A model generated the notes under the pieces. That model was given only the letters and a program-made list of their open reading frames with translations, had not been told where the DNA came from and made no database searches. A program made the position numbers and the translations under genes. Shown piece by piece: positions 8,892 to 18,352 of a stretch of 34,485 bases of DNA (positions are counted from its first letter, which is position 1; each line of letters begins with the position of its first letter). The stretch is from Zygnema cylindricum (lineage: Eukaryota > Streptophyta > Zygnematophyceae > Zygnematales > Zygnemataceae), in NCBI GenBank assembly GCA_037447655.1, contig JBBHKE010000418.1, positions 1 to 34,485 of the forward strand, given 5' to 3'.

Positions 8892-9073
8892 CACCACCCA
8901 TCGCGATCAGAGTTTCCAGGTACTGTTTTTTTGACCCGAAACTATAAAGTAGTGTCAATAACACTGTTTAAGGTAAGCGGACCACAATAAGATACGTGGC
9001 AAAACATAGTGTAGTTAATTCTAATGAAGTGTCAACGCTAATAATTCACCAACTCTAATAGCGATGGACGGAG
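8892..9073. mobile_element. MITE, TA-inserting family, core type B (182 bp)
   Basis: TA|CACCACCCATCGCGATCAGAG at the left and CTCTAATAGCGATGGACGGAG|TA at the right form terminal inverted repeats with TA duplications. The core matches the 7899-8099 element (taacactgtttaa, acgtggcaaaacata). There is no coding capacity. Confidence 0.8.
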
Positions 9074-9676
9074 TAATGTTATCTCTCCCTCTCCCTCTCC
9101 CTTCCTCCCTCTCTCTCCCCCTCCCTCCCTCTCTCTCTCTCATCCCCCTCTCTGCCTCTCTCTTTAGTAATAGAGTGTTAAAACTAATAAAATCACTAAC
9201 TTTAATAGTAACTCTGACAATGGTGGGAGGACTTTACATGGCCTTTCTTTAGAAATATTGGAATGACAAGTTCACTGTATACTTTTTTAATATACTGTGG
9301 AGTTCATTAAAATGTTAATAATCTAATCTACTGTGAATTTTATGAAACTAATGTAGAGTTAATTAATCTACCGTAATTTACAAAAATTTAATTAATCTAC
9401 TGTAATTTTTATTCATCTACTGCATAATTTATTAATCCACTGTATGATTTATAATTTATAAATTTACTGTAAAATTTATTAGCCAACTATATAGGCTTAC
9501 AGTATATATTTTTTACTGTATATTTTTTAATTTATCGTACAAAGGTCCTTTAACTCACTCTAATTCTTGTAAAAAATATTATGTTTTCTAGCTAAACAAA
9601 AAATCTTGTTCAAAAAAAAAAAGGTTAAAAATACTAATCAATTTATTATTGACAACAATAACGAATTCATAAAGTA
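9074..9676. other. Noncoding spacer with CT-rich tract and (taatctactgtaattt)-like repeats
   Basis: A pyrimidine microsatellite runs 9080-9165. From about 9265 to 9530 the motif (t)aatctactgta(a)ttt recurs many times at 20-40-nt spacing. No gene is seen. Confidence 0.6.
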
Positions 9677-9913
9677 CACCTTCAATCGCTATTACTGTTA
9701 TTACTATTAATTATTATTAAATCAAGGTTTCTTTCGCCAGTTTAATCAACTTTTCTACGTGCACACCTGTTCCATATCCTTTCAGAGACCGCCAACCGGA
9801 AGCTAAGAATCTTACTTTCCATCGCAACCGTCGGATAGGATTAATAATCCGACGAGTGTGCACGGAGTAAAGAGGATATAAGTAGCAGTAAAAAATATCC
9901 ACTCTAATGGTGG
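9677..9913. mobile_element. MITE, TA-inserting family, core type A
   Basis: The left end TA|CACCTTCAATCGCTATTAC is clear. The right end (CACTCTAATGGTGG) has lost the AGCGAT block. The core contains an inner inverted repeat (CGTGCACACCTGTT ... CGAGTGTGCACGGAG) around a gagaccgccaaccggaagct block shared with the 14160 and 25884 elements. Confidence 0.7.
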
Positions 9914-9960
9914 TTCAGATTCTAGTGTTGCAGAAAACAGAAGGTTAACAATACAACAAA

Positions 9961-10060
9961 AACTTAAATAAACTAAAATAAACTAAAATAAACTAAAATA
10001 AACTAAAATAAACTAAAATAAACTAAAATAAACTAAAATAAACTAAAATAAACTAGAATA
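9961..10060. repeat. Decanucleotide minisatellite (AACTAAAATA)n
   Basis: Eight perfect tandem copies of AACTAAAATA fill 9971-10050, with one imperfect copy on each side. Perfection over 80 bp points to recent expansion. Confidence 0.97.
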
Positions 10061-10655
10061 AAAGAAAGGAAAAAAAAGCAACATTGCTTATATGAGAGGT
10101 TGAAAGTTTTTTTTTTCTTATATGTCCTCTGTTTCTCTAAAAAAAAAAAAAAAAAAAAGAAGAAGGAAGAGGAAATAACTGCAAGTTTTGTTCTGTTTTT
10201 CAAATTTCACCAAAAATAATAAATATTGAAACAGAGAAAGACTTGCTATGTTAAAAGAAAAGATAACATAATATATTACGTACAACTTAGTTATTTAAAA
10301 TATTCCTTAATCCGTACAGCTTAGATATTAACTTACATTAGATGTTGAACCACCAGCAGACGTCCTTGTCCTACTAAGAAAAAAATAGAAAATAGAAAAT
10401 AGAAGAAAAAAATGAAAAAGAAGAGAAAACAGAATATCAAAACTGCAGGAAAGGTTTTTTCAGTAAGAGAAAGGTTTTTTCAGTAAGAGAAAGGTTTTTT
10501 TTTTCAGTGCAAGGAGTGCAAATAGTATTCTAATGATGGAAGGTTTTGCTGAGACTTGCTGCTGGAAAGAGGACAAATTGCTGCCAATATTGAATTATAG
10601 GTACAGTGCTGTACAGTACAGTACAGTTTTGTACTATGGATGTACCTTTCTCTTT
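10061..10655. other. Noncoding spacer with simple repeats
   Basis: A 20-base A run lies near 10139-10158. A 20-nt unit aaggttttttcagtaagaga is repeated from about 10454, and a tgtacagtacagtacag block lies at about 10600-10636. No gene is recognised. Confidence 0.6.
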
Positions 10656-10948
10656 CGGAATTCAGATCCACTTTTTAGGCGCTGAGAAGAATGTCTCTGC
10701 GAATGACGGAGGAACGTAGAATTTAGATCAACTTTCAGGCGCTGAGAAGAAATGATTCTGCGAATAACGGGGGAATGTGGAATTCAGATCAACTTTTCAG
10801 GCGCTGAGAAGAAATGATTCTGCGAATAACGGAGGAACGTGGAATTTAGATCAACTTTCAGGCGCTGAGAAGAAAAGTTTAGACGGAGTATCATAGGATT
10901 CAGATCAACTTTCAGGCGCTGAGACGAAATGTCGCGCGAAATAACGGA
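10656..10948. repeat. Minisatellite, 54-62-bp unit, about 5 copies
   Basis: The anchor ggcgctgagaagaa recurs at 10678, 10738, 10800, 10861 and 10915. The full unit is ggaatttagatcaactttca, then ggcgctgagaagaaatgatt, then ctgcgaataacggaggaacg. Copies differ at a few positions, and the fifth is shortened. Confidence 0.93.
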
Positions 10949-11300
10949 GGATCAGCGATTGGACACTCGCTGATAGACTTCAAAAACCCAGCAAAGCCGA
11001 CCGACAAGCCACAAGGCGCGAAGATCATTTTTTGCCGTTCGATGAAACTGTTTGATCTCACATAACCGTCCGATCAGCCAGCACCACGAAGAAGTCACAG
11101 AAGCCGCAGCCGTACTGCCGTCCGATCTGACAGACACCTTCCAGCACCGCAGCTCTTCTAGACCTCCGTCCGATCGTCGTTAAATTAACTCAGATTTAAA
11201 GCCGTCCGATCTCATATTTTGGAGCCATAATCTAAATTCAGCCGTTAGATCATTTAATCTATAGCAACGCTCCACGTTAGCTTCAATTGACCGACAGAGT
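10949..11300. promoter_or_regulatory. Less AT-rich block with repeated CCGTCCGATC motifs
   Basis: CCGTCCGATC or a close variant appears about six times between 11035 and 11250 (accgtccgatcagcc, gccgtccgatctgac, tccgtccgatcgtcg, gccgtccgatctcat, gccgttagatca). The block is visibly richer in G+C than its surroundings. It could be a promoter region or a transposon remnant: the same motif occurs in the hAT-like MITEs here. No gene start can be tied to it. Confidence 0.35.
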
Positions 11301-11886
11301 GCCCGTTTAGATCCACATGATGTTTTTCCCTTCAAGGAACGTCGGCAAACTATTGGATGTTGAAATCCACGTCAGTGCAAGGTTGTTATCCACGTGGCCC
11401 GTTCTATTCTGTGTTGATCTTGACGCGGCAGCGGAAGGTGGTCCAAAATTGCGGCCATCTGCAGCTGCCAGCTGTGCAGAAAAGAGTCCGAACGGAATCT
11501 TCGATCGCGCCGCCTCGTGATCTATTCAGGGATTCTCTCCTGACCACTCCCCACAGTTCGTGGGAACTGGGAAGGCATTCCTGCCGTCCATATCACAAGT
11601 GCGATGGTTGTAGTGGAGAGATACTCCGAACCTGGAACAATAGCAGGCACCAATCAGGATCCATAAGCACAAAAAAACAAAATGGATCCTCCACGTCGAC
11701 ATATTACCTGTCCAGTATCCAAACTACAATATAGATACTGTACTTTCCTGACAGTACGTTTACTTTTTCCGCGATGAACGCCTGCACGACAGCTATATTG
11801 CAATGCTCAGCTTGCCGTGACGTTACCTGTCTACGTTACGCACCAACATCACCAATGGTTGTTATTTACACCGGTTGTCACGCGGC
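11301..11886. other. Unassigned, moderately GC-rich sequence with a G-box
   Basis: A 125-codon frame (11357-11734, plus) has no recognisable domain and is probably chance. A CACGTG G-box core sits at 11391-11396 within tatccacgtggccc. I see no splice-linked exons. Confidence 0.35.
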
Positions 11887-11894
11887 GTTGCAAT

Positions 11895-12358
11895 CATAGT
11901 TCAAAAGTAGGTGAAAGTACGCCCATACAATATGCCTATTGTACGCAAAAGATACAATATGGCCTTAAAAGTTAAAACCCATATTGTATTGGTCGCAAAA
12001 TGAAAAAAAATAGTAACAGGGTTGAGTTGCACATCGTTCGATAGAGAATTAAACGTCATGTCTAAACTTTGAAAATCATTCGGACAAAAAAATATTTTTC
12101 TGTGAGGTTTGAGGTATTTTTTATTTAAATCGTCAGATTTTAACGATCGAACGGTCACTGATAAAAGTAGCGATCTAAGAAGATCACATGAAAAGCCCAT
12201 AACACAACTTACGATAGGACTATTGTCAGATTTGGACGATCGGACGGTCGCTGATCAAAGTAGCGACTTAAGAAGATCACATGAAAAGCCCATAACACAA
12301 CTTACGATAAAGGCGCCGACAAAAGGCCTTCAATTGAAACGCCTACTTTAAAACTATG
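11895..12358. mobile_element. hAT-like MITE, 464 bp, with perfect 8-bp target duplication
   Basis: The terminal repeats CATAGTTCAAAAGTAGGTG and (complement of) CGCCTACTTTAAAACTATG are flanked by identical GTTGCAAT at 11887-11894 and 12359-12366. An 8-bp duplication is typical of hAT transposons. An internal segment of about 76 bp (cgatcg(g/a)acggtc ... cttacgata) is directly repeated with a period of about 95 bp. No transposase is encoded. Confidence 0.9.
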
Positions 12359-12551
12359 GTTGCAATGCTATTCCAAACTAGTTTTAGCATTGTGATTTTC
12401 AGTTTTGGCCTTGCCGCCCCTTTTTGTTCCCATGGACTCAAATGGTTTACCATCGGCCTTTTTTTAATAAAGTCTCCTTAAGTTTAGTAATGTAATATTA
12501 ATAATAATATTACTAGTATTTAACTTTGAGCACATATCAATTTTATGAAAA

Positions 12552-13274
12552 AGGGTGAAGTTCCATTAGGACATTCCGTAATTGTACGGCCAACATTACA
12601 GAATGCTACATTTTGAACGAAGTTCCATTGCGCAGTCTGTAATCCACGTGTTCACAATTGAGTGGTACCACGTGAGTTAAGATCGCATATTGAAAATCGT
12701 CAATGATTTTTACACCGACCAAAAATCTTCATTTGCGTACCATGTACGTGCGTACCAGGTCATCGTCCAACATAACTTTTGTACTCTTTGTAAACGCCTT
12801 GTCAGACCACTTCATTTTTTTTGGGTTTTTGTTTTTCGCATGACGAATGAGCGTTTACAAAAATAGTGTGACAAATGGCGCTAACACAAATAGCATGACG
12901 AAAGTACGTTACAGCGTCGTTTGTATTTTTTGTTGTATTTTTGAATGCGTATATCGTGTGCGAGATTTTTTTGATTTCCGTTGGTTGTCATCTTGGCACG
13001 TATGCTTATTATCCAACGTGTCGTGGCTCAAAAATTTATGTAATTGGTGACGTACCTCACGAGGTACATCTCCAGTTACATAAACTTTCGAAGCGAATGC
13101 TTTGCGAAAAAACATCCAACGATCACAGTTAACTCCCAGACTTTTGGAGAATATTGGCAAGAGTCTTTGTAATGTTGCTTTTCGCATAAAAACAAAATAA
13201 GAAGTACGACATAGTACGGAGAGGCCTGAATTTTTGTAAACAACCTCACTTTTCGTCTAATGGAACTTCACCCT
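12552..13274. mobile_element. Orphan inverted-repeat element, 723 bp
   Basis: AGGGTGAAGTTCCATTAG at the left is exactly inverted at the right (CTAATGGAACTTCACCCT): 18 bp, perfect. No clear target duplication is seen. Inside are two CACGTG boxes (about 12650 and 12670) and a hairpin GTACCTC-AC-GAGGTAC at about 13050. The longest internal frames (92 and 67 codons) are unrecognised. Confidence 0.75.
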
Positions 13275-14159
13275 AAGACTCCATTAAGAAAGCGCATTCA
13301 CATTCTTAAACCATATAAAACAATGGTAACGACAAATGGAAGGAAAAAACCAAAATGAAAAACCGAATGTAGGTGGAAGCAACAAAAAAAAAGCAAGGAA
13401 CGAAACTGACAACAAAAAACATTGGAAGTAACAACAAGCACAAAATCAAGAACAAGATAGCGAACCTGAAACAAAAAATCCTATCCAATCCTCGTTATAG
13501 CGAAAGAGCCACTAAAAGCAACCTCTTAAACCTCCCTTACTCGGCGGAGCACGTTGAGAAAGTTCTCGAACACTTCCACAATCCATAACAATAGCGGGTC
13601 GGAGAACAATAGAGTCTTTCACCATATAAAATACAAATAGAATAAGGATGGAAACGACAAGGTTTCTAGGACTCTTCCTTCCGAAAAAAAAAAAAACTGG
13701 ACCATAATTTTGGAGGAACTCAACCAAAGAAACTCCCAAACAATCGAAAGGCATGCTGTGAATATGTTGTGCCACACCGTTTGCATGCCTAATAGTGTAC
13801 CTTATGCCATTATTATTATGCACCACATAAGTGAAGATAACTAAAATTTTGACTCCTTCACAATATGTGGTGTGGCCCAAATGGGTTCGTGAACCCACAT
13901 CAAATAAGCTAGCTTATACTTATTCGCATTTTATAGTGAATACTCTTATTAATGTGAACCATTCCAACATTATTAAACTGAAATTTGGACTCCATGATAT
14001 GACGTTAGGTCCTTACCAATTACTAAATTCACGTTTTCCAACTATACAAATTCCCACCACTAGTGATGTGGACCACACTATTTCTTTAACCACAATTTTG
14101 AACCATTCAATGGTAGTAGGGTCGGTTACGTGAAATTAAATTAGTTAACGGCACTACTA
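13275..14159. other. Noncoding, no gene recognised
   Basis: Related inverted or direct blocks occur: tgtgaatatgttgtgccaca (about 13758) versus tcacaatatgtggtgtggcc (about 13858), and accatataaaa with aacgacaa at 13312 and 13621. A 100-codon frame (13831-14133) has no domain. Confidence 0.45.
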
Positions 14160-14376
14160 CACCGTGAATCGTTATTAGTGTTAATGTTTTTTTCGTCTCT
14201 TAAAACATCTGTTCTCCGTACACACTTGTCGGTTTTTACATCTGAAGGTTGCGATTGAAAGCTAAGACTCTCAGCTTCCGATTGGCGGTCTCAAATTTTA
14301 AATCCGACAAGTGTGCACGGAGAAAAGATATTTTAACTGGCGAAAATATTATCAACACTAATAGCGATACACGGTG
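14160..14376. mobile_element. MITE, TA-inserting family, core type A (217 bp)
   Basis: TA|CACCGTGAATCGTTATTAGTG at the left and CACTAATAGCGATACACGGTG|TA at the right. Inside is a second inverted repeat, TTCTCCGTACACACTTGTCGG and CCGACAAGTGTGCACGGAGAA. The central gattggcggtctcaa block is inverted relative to the 25884 element. It is the cleanest copy of this subtype. Confidence 0.9.
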
Positions 14377-14695
14377 TAGCTTGTATGCACACCCAATACT
14401 GTTGCTTAAAGAATTAATGAACGACGTCTAATGTTTTCTACCATTCTAACTCCATTTAGAATTTATGATCTCCAAATGTTGTACTTTTATATTTGTTGAT
14501 TTCTATAGACACTTTTTTCTCACTTCATTTACGACACAACACGGTGGTGACTGATGGCCGAGGACTGCGAGACTTACCGCCGCGCCAACCGGCGCATATA
14601 GACGATATCCATAGTTCTGATTTTTAGTTGAGCGTAGTTTCATGTTTTAGCATCTAGGTTAGTTTGTAGTGTTTCAATAGTTAGCTTTGTTTGTA

Positions 14696-14700
<5 letters not shown>
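14377..14700. other. Noncoding spacer before the T run
   Basis: A short GC-rich patch (about 14555-14600, gccgcgccaaccggcgcata) precedes AT-rich sequence ending in the poly-T. This could be the end of a retroelement read on the opposite strand, but no frame supports that. Confidence 0.35.

Positions 14701-14739
<39 letters not shown>
14701..14739. repeat. 39-base T homopolymer
   Basis: An uninterrupted T run, directly followed by more T-rich sequence and then the assembly gap. Length is likely unreliable. Confidence 0.95.
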
Positions 14740-14740
<1 letters not shown>

Positions 14741-14756
14741 TTTTTTTAATTATTTT

Positions 14757-14766
14757 NNNNNNNNNN
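14757..14766. other. Assembly gap (10 N)
   Basis: Ten N characters of probably arbitrary length follow the T homopolymer. Sequence to the left and right may not be truly adjacent. Confidence 0.99.
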
Positions 14767-14859
14767 TTAATGCCAAGATCGACACTATTCATGAATCTAG
14801 TACGGTCATACCATTGACGCTAATTTGCTAGAACCGTAATTAACGTCAAAGATAAATTA

Positions 14860-14944
14860 GATTCATTCACTGTATTTCGTGTATCAATGTCAAAATTTCG
14901 GGGTGTCGATATAGCGTACAGTACGCTAATAACGATTCACGGTG
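14860..14944. mobile_element. Right end of a TA-inserting MITE, left end unresolved
   Basis: ACGCTAATAACGATTCACGGTG|TA is a clear right terminus. The left end is not identifiable and may be in or beyond the gap. The start given is approximate. The flanking TAcattag aligns with ccgTAcattcgg at about 15902 in the neighbouring tandem copy, giving an empty site. Confidence 0.6.
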
Positions 14945-15031
14945 TACATTAGAAGCAACTCCCGGCTAAGTGTTTCCGTACACAAGTCACCTCCGTTGGC
15001 GTTTCTGCCCCGATCTCCGTATTTTTTACGG

Positions 15032-15709
15032 TGTCCCCATGTAGTCGGTACTTTGATAAACTATTTTGGACTGTACACCGTCAATCGCTATTAGAGTATA
15101 TAACGCCAATTCGGTGCCCTTTGTTCAAAAAAAAAACCTCAAATGCAATCCATAATTATATTTTTTCCATTATTCTAATTAGGGTTTTTTTTCAATTAGC
15201 GTTAATAATGGAAATACACTGAAATGGAAATAGTATGGCGTACGGAAATGCTATCTTCGTACGAAATGGTACTTTTTGATTTACAAAGGCATAAAAAGAC
15301 ACTTAACATTATTGCGCATACATGTGAATGTGCACTGGAAGAAACAGACACAAACTCGTCGACAAAAATCACGTTGTCGTTGTTCGTCCGTCGACTGTGT
15401 GAACAGCGCGACGGCGTACGAACTGTCAGATTTTGTACGAATACACATATTACTGTAGACACCGAAAGGGAGGGTATTTTTTATTCAGGGCAACCCAAAT
15501 TACAGTTAAGGATTAATTAGTATATATTTTTTTTTTCAAAAAAAAAAAAATCTCGATTAGTGTTAATAACACTGATTTATTTTTACGCTATTTGTTCCTT
15601 TACTCTAATAGCGATAGACGGTGTAGTGAAGATTTTCTCTACTACTTTGAAGAGTCCCAATGTGCGAAAGTGAAATCGGAACAAGTCGATACTTTAATAC
15701 ACGGGGACA
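15032..15709. mobile_element. TGTCCCC-ended inverted-repeat element, interrupted by a MITE
   Basis: Left TGTCCCCATGTAGTCGGTAC and right (complement) TGTCCCCGTGTATTAAAGTA form terminal repeats. The sequence around the interruption matches the complement of about 28240-28310 (gtactttgataaa, ttttggact, tactttgaagag), so the uninterrupted element would be about 128 bp. No clear target duplication is visible. Confidence 0.7.
15076..15623. mobile_element. MITE, TA-inserting family (548 bp), nested in the TGTCCCC element
   Basis: TA|CACCGTCAATCGCTATTAGAG at the left and CTCTAATAGCGATAGACGGTG|TA at the right. The host element reads ggactgTA before and TAgtgaagatt after. The uninterrupted relative at about 28265 (complement) reads ggactttagtgaagatt, proving insertion with a TA duplication. 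Internal frames of 60-98 codons show no transposase. Confidence 0.9.
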
Positions 15710-16214
15710 CTGTCACGTCTTCACTGTACTTGTCCGCGTCTTCCATCACTCTATACCGTCGACTTCAGTCCGTTAGAATTTTATCGACTTGTAGAGTTGT
15801 AGCATTGTTGGTCAATTCGTATATTACGCACGAAATGAACGCGCAAATATTACGTATCCACCTGTACGGATCGCTTTTGCCAAAGCGAACTTCCACCCTC
15901 CGTACATTCGGCCACTAACTGTCTTTGCTAGTACACCTATTTCTGTTCTCGCGTTTTCTGCCCCGATCTCCGTACCATTTATTTCCTCGTACTTCTTGTC
16001 ACATCTTCATTGTACTTGTCCGTGTCTTCCGTCACTTTTTACCGTTGACTTCATTCCGTTAGAAATTTGTTGACTGCAGTGCAGTAACTGTAATAAGTTT
16101 CACCTTCCTTGGTGACACCTTCACTAAATATTCCTGACTTTTCCATCTTTGTCTTGTATAGAAATTCACGACAAGCATAACCTTTTTCTATTTATATTCA
16201 GTTGTCGTTTTATT

Positions 16215-16525
16215 CATAGTTCAAAAGTAGGCGTTTTTATGGTAGGCTTTTGGTCGGTGCCTTTATCATAAGTTGTGTTATGGGTTTTTCATGTCATCTT
16301 TTAGATCGCTACTTTGACCAGAGACCGTCCGATCGTCCGAATCTGACGGTGTAAAATAATTGTTTTGGTCCAAATGCTTTAATTGGCTCAATTTTTTGTC
16401 CGAATGTTTTAATTGGTCCGAATAGGTCCGAATACAATATGGGTCTTAAGGTCATATTGTATGTTTTGCATACAATAGGCATATTCATATTGTATGGGCC
16501 TACTTTCACCTACTTTTGAACTATG
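16215..16525. mobile_element. hAT-like MITE, 311 bp, with perfect 8-bp target duplication
   Basis: CATAGTTCAAAAGTAGGCG at the left and CACCTACTTTTGAACTATG at the right, flanked by GTTTTATT at 16207-16214 and 16526-16533. It shares the gaccgtccgatcgtccg and catacaataggcatatt blocks with the 11895 and 26301 copies. Noncoding. Confidence 0.93.
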
Positions 16526-17011
16526 GTTTTATTCTGTCGACCTTGTAGTTTTTGGCCGCTTCTGTTTGTCTTTTATTTCTTCTTTCGTCCTTTCATCGCG
16601 TCCCTTTCAATTAAGAGAAGGCTTACTCTCCCTCTCCCTCTTCTTCTCCCTCTCATTCCCAATCCTCCCTCTCCATCTCGCTCTCATCCCCCTCTCCATC
16701 TCCCTCTGCCTCTCTTTCCCCCTCTCGAGTAGGAGTATGGGGGCAAAGAGAAATACGTGGGAGAAATTACATACAGAAAATAAGATATAGTGTTTACAAG
16801 CGTCGCCATCATTTCTTTGAGTTTATGCGTATTTTAAAGTTACGAGTGCTTTCATATTTGTAGATGTTTTTTTGAGGAGGGTGCGCTGAATTTTGGACAG
16901 CTGTTGACTATCTGCAATTTTTTCTGTCTTTGAAAGTTCAATTATTGTGAATACCTTCCCTGCTTGGAAAGAAAGAAAGTGGACTGGATATATTTTAGCA
17001 CTAAATGGTGA
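16526..17011. other. Noncoding spacer with CT-rich tract
   Basis: A pyrimidine-rich microsatellite (ctccctctccct-type) fills about 16625-16730. No gene is recognised between it and the frame that opens at about 17012. Confidence 0.6.
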
Positions 17012-17074
17012 ATTTCTAGGTACTTTCATGGGTTTCAGGATTTTTTTTCTAATTGGGTTTCTGCTATCTCGATT

Positions 17075-18046
17075 ATGATTGCTATTGGGGGTCTCTTTTT
17101 AACCTGCATTGCGGCGCGAAACATTATATTTATTCGATTCGACGAAGAAGGAAAGTGGACTTATGTTTTTTACGAGGTGGATGTTAAAGACAGTGTTTAT
17201 ACTTTTTATAAAGTTGACAATATCCTGCGTTTCATTTCAAGGTTTTTTCGTTCGGAGAAGGTGACCTTTGAAGCACATTGTTTCGAAGATTTTTTTATTG
17301 AAACCAAAAATAGCAAGGATGTGGTCATAGATATAACTAATGGCGCTGCTGCTCGAACACCTTTAAGACAAGCTGGTATTAAAATGTTCTTGAAGCATTT
17401 AGAAAGTAAGAAATATATAAAAGAAGGAAAGAATTATGTTAACTTATTACTTCCGAATCTTTTAGGCATCATTTCCAAGGATTTGAATTCCAACTATAAA
17501 GGTCCAGTGGCAATACTAGATACGTCTAATGAAAATTTGATGATAGAAATATGTATCCATAGTGGGCTCGAAAATGGAAAATTTAATCGTCCTTCAATTA
17601 AAAAAGCTGAAGAATTTTATTTCTACCCTTGTGCTTCCAAAGAGTTGAAAACCAAGGATGTCGTTGTGTCATTAACACCCCGAAGGATAGTGGAGGGAGG
17701 AGAGAGTAATACCATGGCAAACCTTCTCCCTTCTTCTCCCCATCATTCCGCCTTTCACCGTTCTTCCACTTCTCTCCCTCCTCCTTCCTCGCCTTCCCCC
17801 CCTCTCTCCCCTAGCAACCCCCTTCACCCTTCTTCCCCCTCTCTCACTTCTTTTTCCTCCTCCTTGGAGTGGGGAGGGAAGGGAGAGCAGAAGAGAAATC
17901 ATGGAGAGGAGGAGGGAGGGAAGACCGAGGAGAAATCGAGAAGAGGAGGAGAGAGGGGGGACGGAGGAGAAATGACAGGAGGAGCGATGGCGGAGGATAA
18001 CTTAAGTAATTTACAAGATTGGGTAGAGGTTAAGAAGGAGAAATAG
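17075..18046 (+). CDS. Hypothetical protein, 323 codons, with low-complexity tail
   Basis: I do not recognise this protein. The first ~210 residues look like real protein sequence: a short hydrophobic start (MIAIGGLFLTCIAARNIIFI), mixed alpha/beta composition and many Lys/Phe/Asp. The tail (about residues 210-310) is encoded by a CT-rich then GA-rich tract, giving Ser/Pro-rich then Gly/Glu/Arg-rich sequence of doubtful reality. The frame is open upstream to about 17012, with possible acceptors at about 17019 and 17038, so this could be an internal or terminal exon. It lies directly upstream of the 5'-truncated Copia element and might be a gene fragment broken by it. Confidence 0.4.
   Translation: MIAIGGLFLTCIAARNIIFIRFDEEGKWTYVFYEVDVKDSVYTFYKVDNILRFISRFFRSEKVTFEAHCFEDFFIETKNSKDVVIDITNGAAARTPLRQAGIKMFLKHLESKKYIKEGKNYVNLLLPNLLGIISKDLNSNYKGPVAILDTSNENLMIEICIHSGLENGKFNRPSIKKAEEFYFYPCASKELKTKDVVVSLTPRRIVEGGESNTMANLLPSSPHHSAFHRSSTSLPPPSSPSPPLSPSNPLHPSSPSLTSFSSSLEWGGKGEQKRNHGEEEGGKTEEKSRRGGERGDGGEMTGGAMAEDNLSNLQDWVEVKKEK
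17690..17990. repeat. Adjacent polypyrimidine and polypurine tracts
   Basis: About 140 bp of ct-rich sequence (17725-17865) is followed by about 120 bp of ga-rich sequence (17868-17990), so the two halves can pair as an imperfect hairpin. It lies inside the hypothetical frame. Confidence 0.8.
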
Positions 18047-18352
18047 GTGAAGCGGAAGTTCATGCACAAAATTCAAAAAAAGGTAGGAAGCTAGCTAGAA
18101 CCAACAAGTTTCCTTAGCGAGGAACTAGAAAATAAGAACCTATAGAAACATAAGTTAAAATAAGCGATTGACTTAGAAACAGCGATAACGCAATCGCTTT
18201 TACATACAGTGAGAGAGTAAGAGTAGAAGCTTACAAAATAATGAATTTGTATATATTTAGTGTTACTTAGAAGTCTTCTGTGATAGTGAAAGCCGGAAGC
18301 TCCAATGGTCAAATCTGCCACTCTATATTTGGGTTTTAAAACCAACTTGTGA

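Larger units (their letters stand above)
14946..16085. repeat. Two copies of a ~280-bp tandem duplication, the first disrupted by insertions
   Basis: Block X (ctgccccgatctccgta) occurs at 15006 and 15952. Block Y (tgtcac(g/a)tcttca(c/t)tgtac then ttgtccg(c/t)gtcttcc) occurs at 15711 and 15998. Removing the 15032-15709 insertion from the first copy makes both spacings about 270-287 bp. No coding content is recognised. Confidence 0.75.

Noticed and set aside
11357-11734. 125-codon plus-strand frame
   Set aside because: No recognisable domain, no splice context, and composition consistent with chance in a GC-richer stretch.
12109-12351. 80-codon frame with internal repeat (SSDLRRSHEKPITQLTI twice)
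   Set aside because: It lies wholly inside the hAT-like MITE, and the protein repeat simply mirrors that element's internal DNA duplication.
13831-14133. 100-codon plus-strand frame
   Set aside because: No domain, no plausible exon structure, and repeats in the surrounding noncoding DNA.
14701-14766. Poly-T plus N gap as the tail of a LINE or SINE
   Set aside because: No LINE coding or tRNA/7SL-like promoter is adjacent, and the homopolymer borders an assembly gap and is unreliable.
15224-15520. 98-codon frame inside the nested MITE
   Set aside because: Considered as transposase remnant, but no DDE or DNA-binding motif is visible and overlapping frames are equally open.
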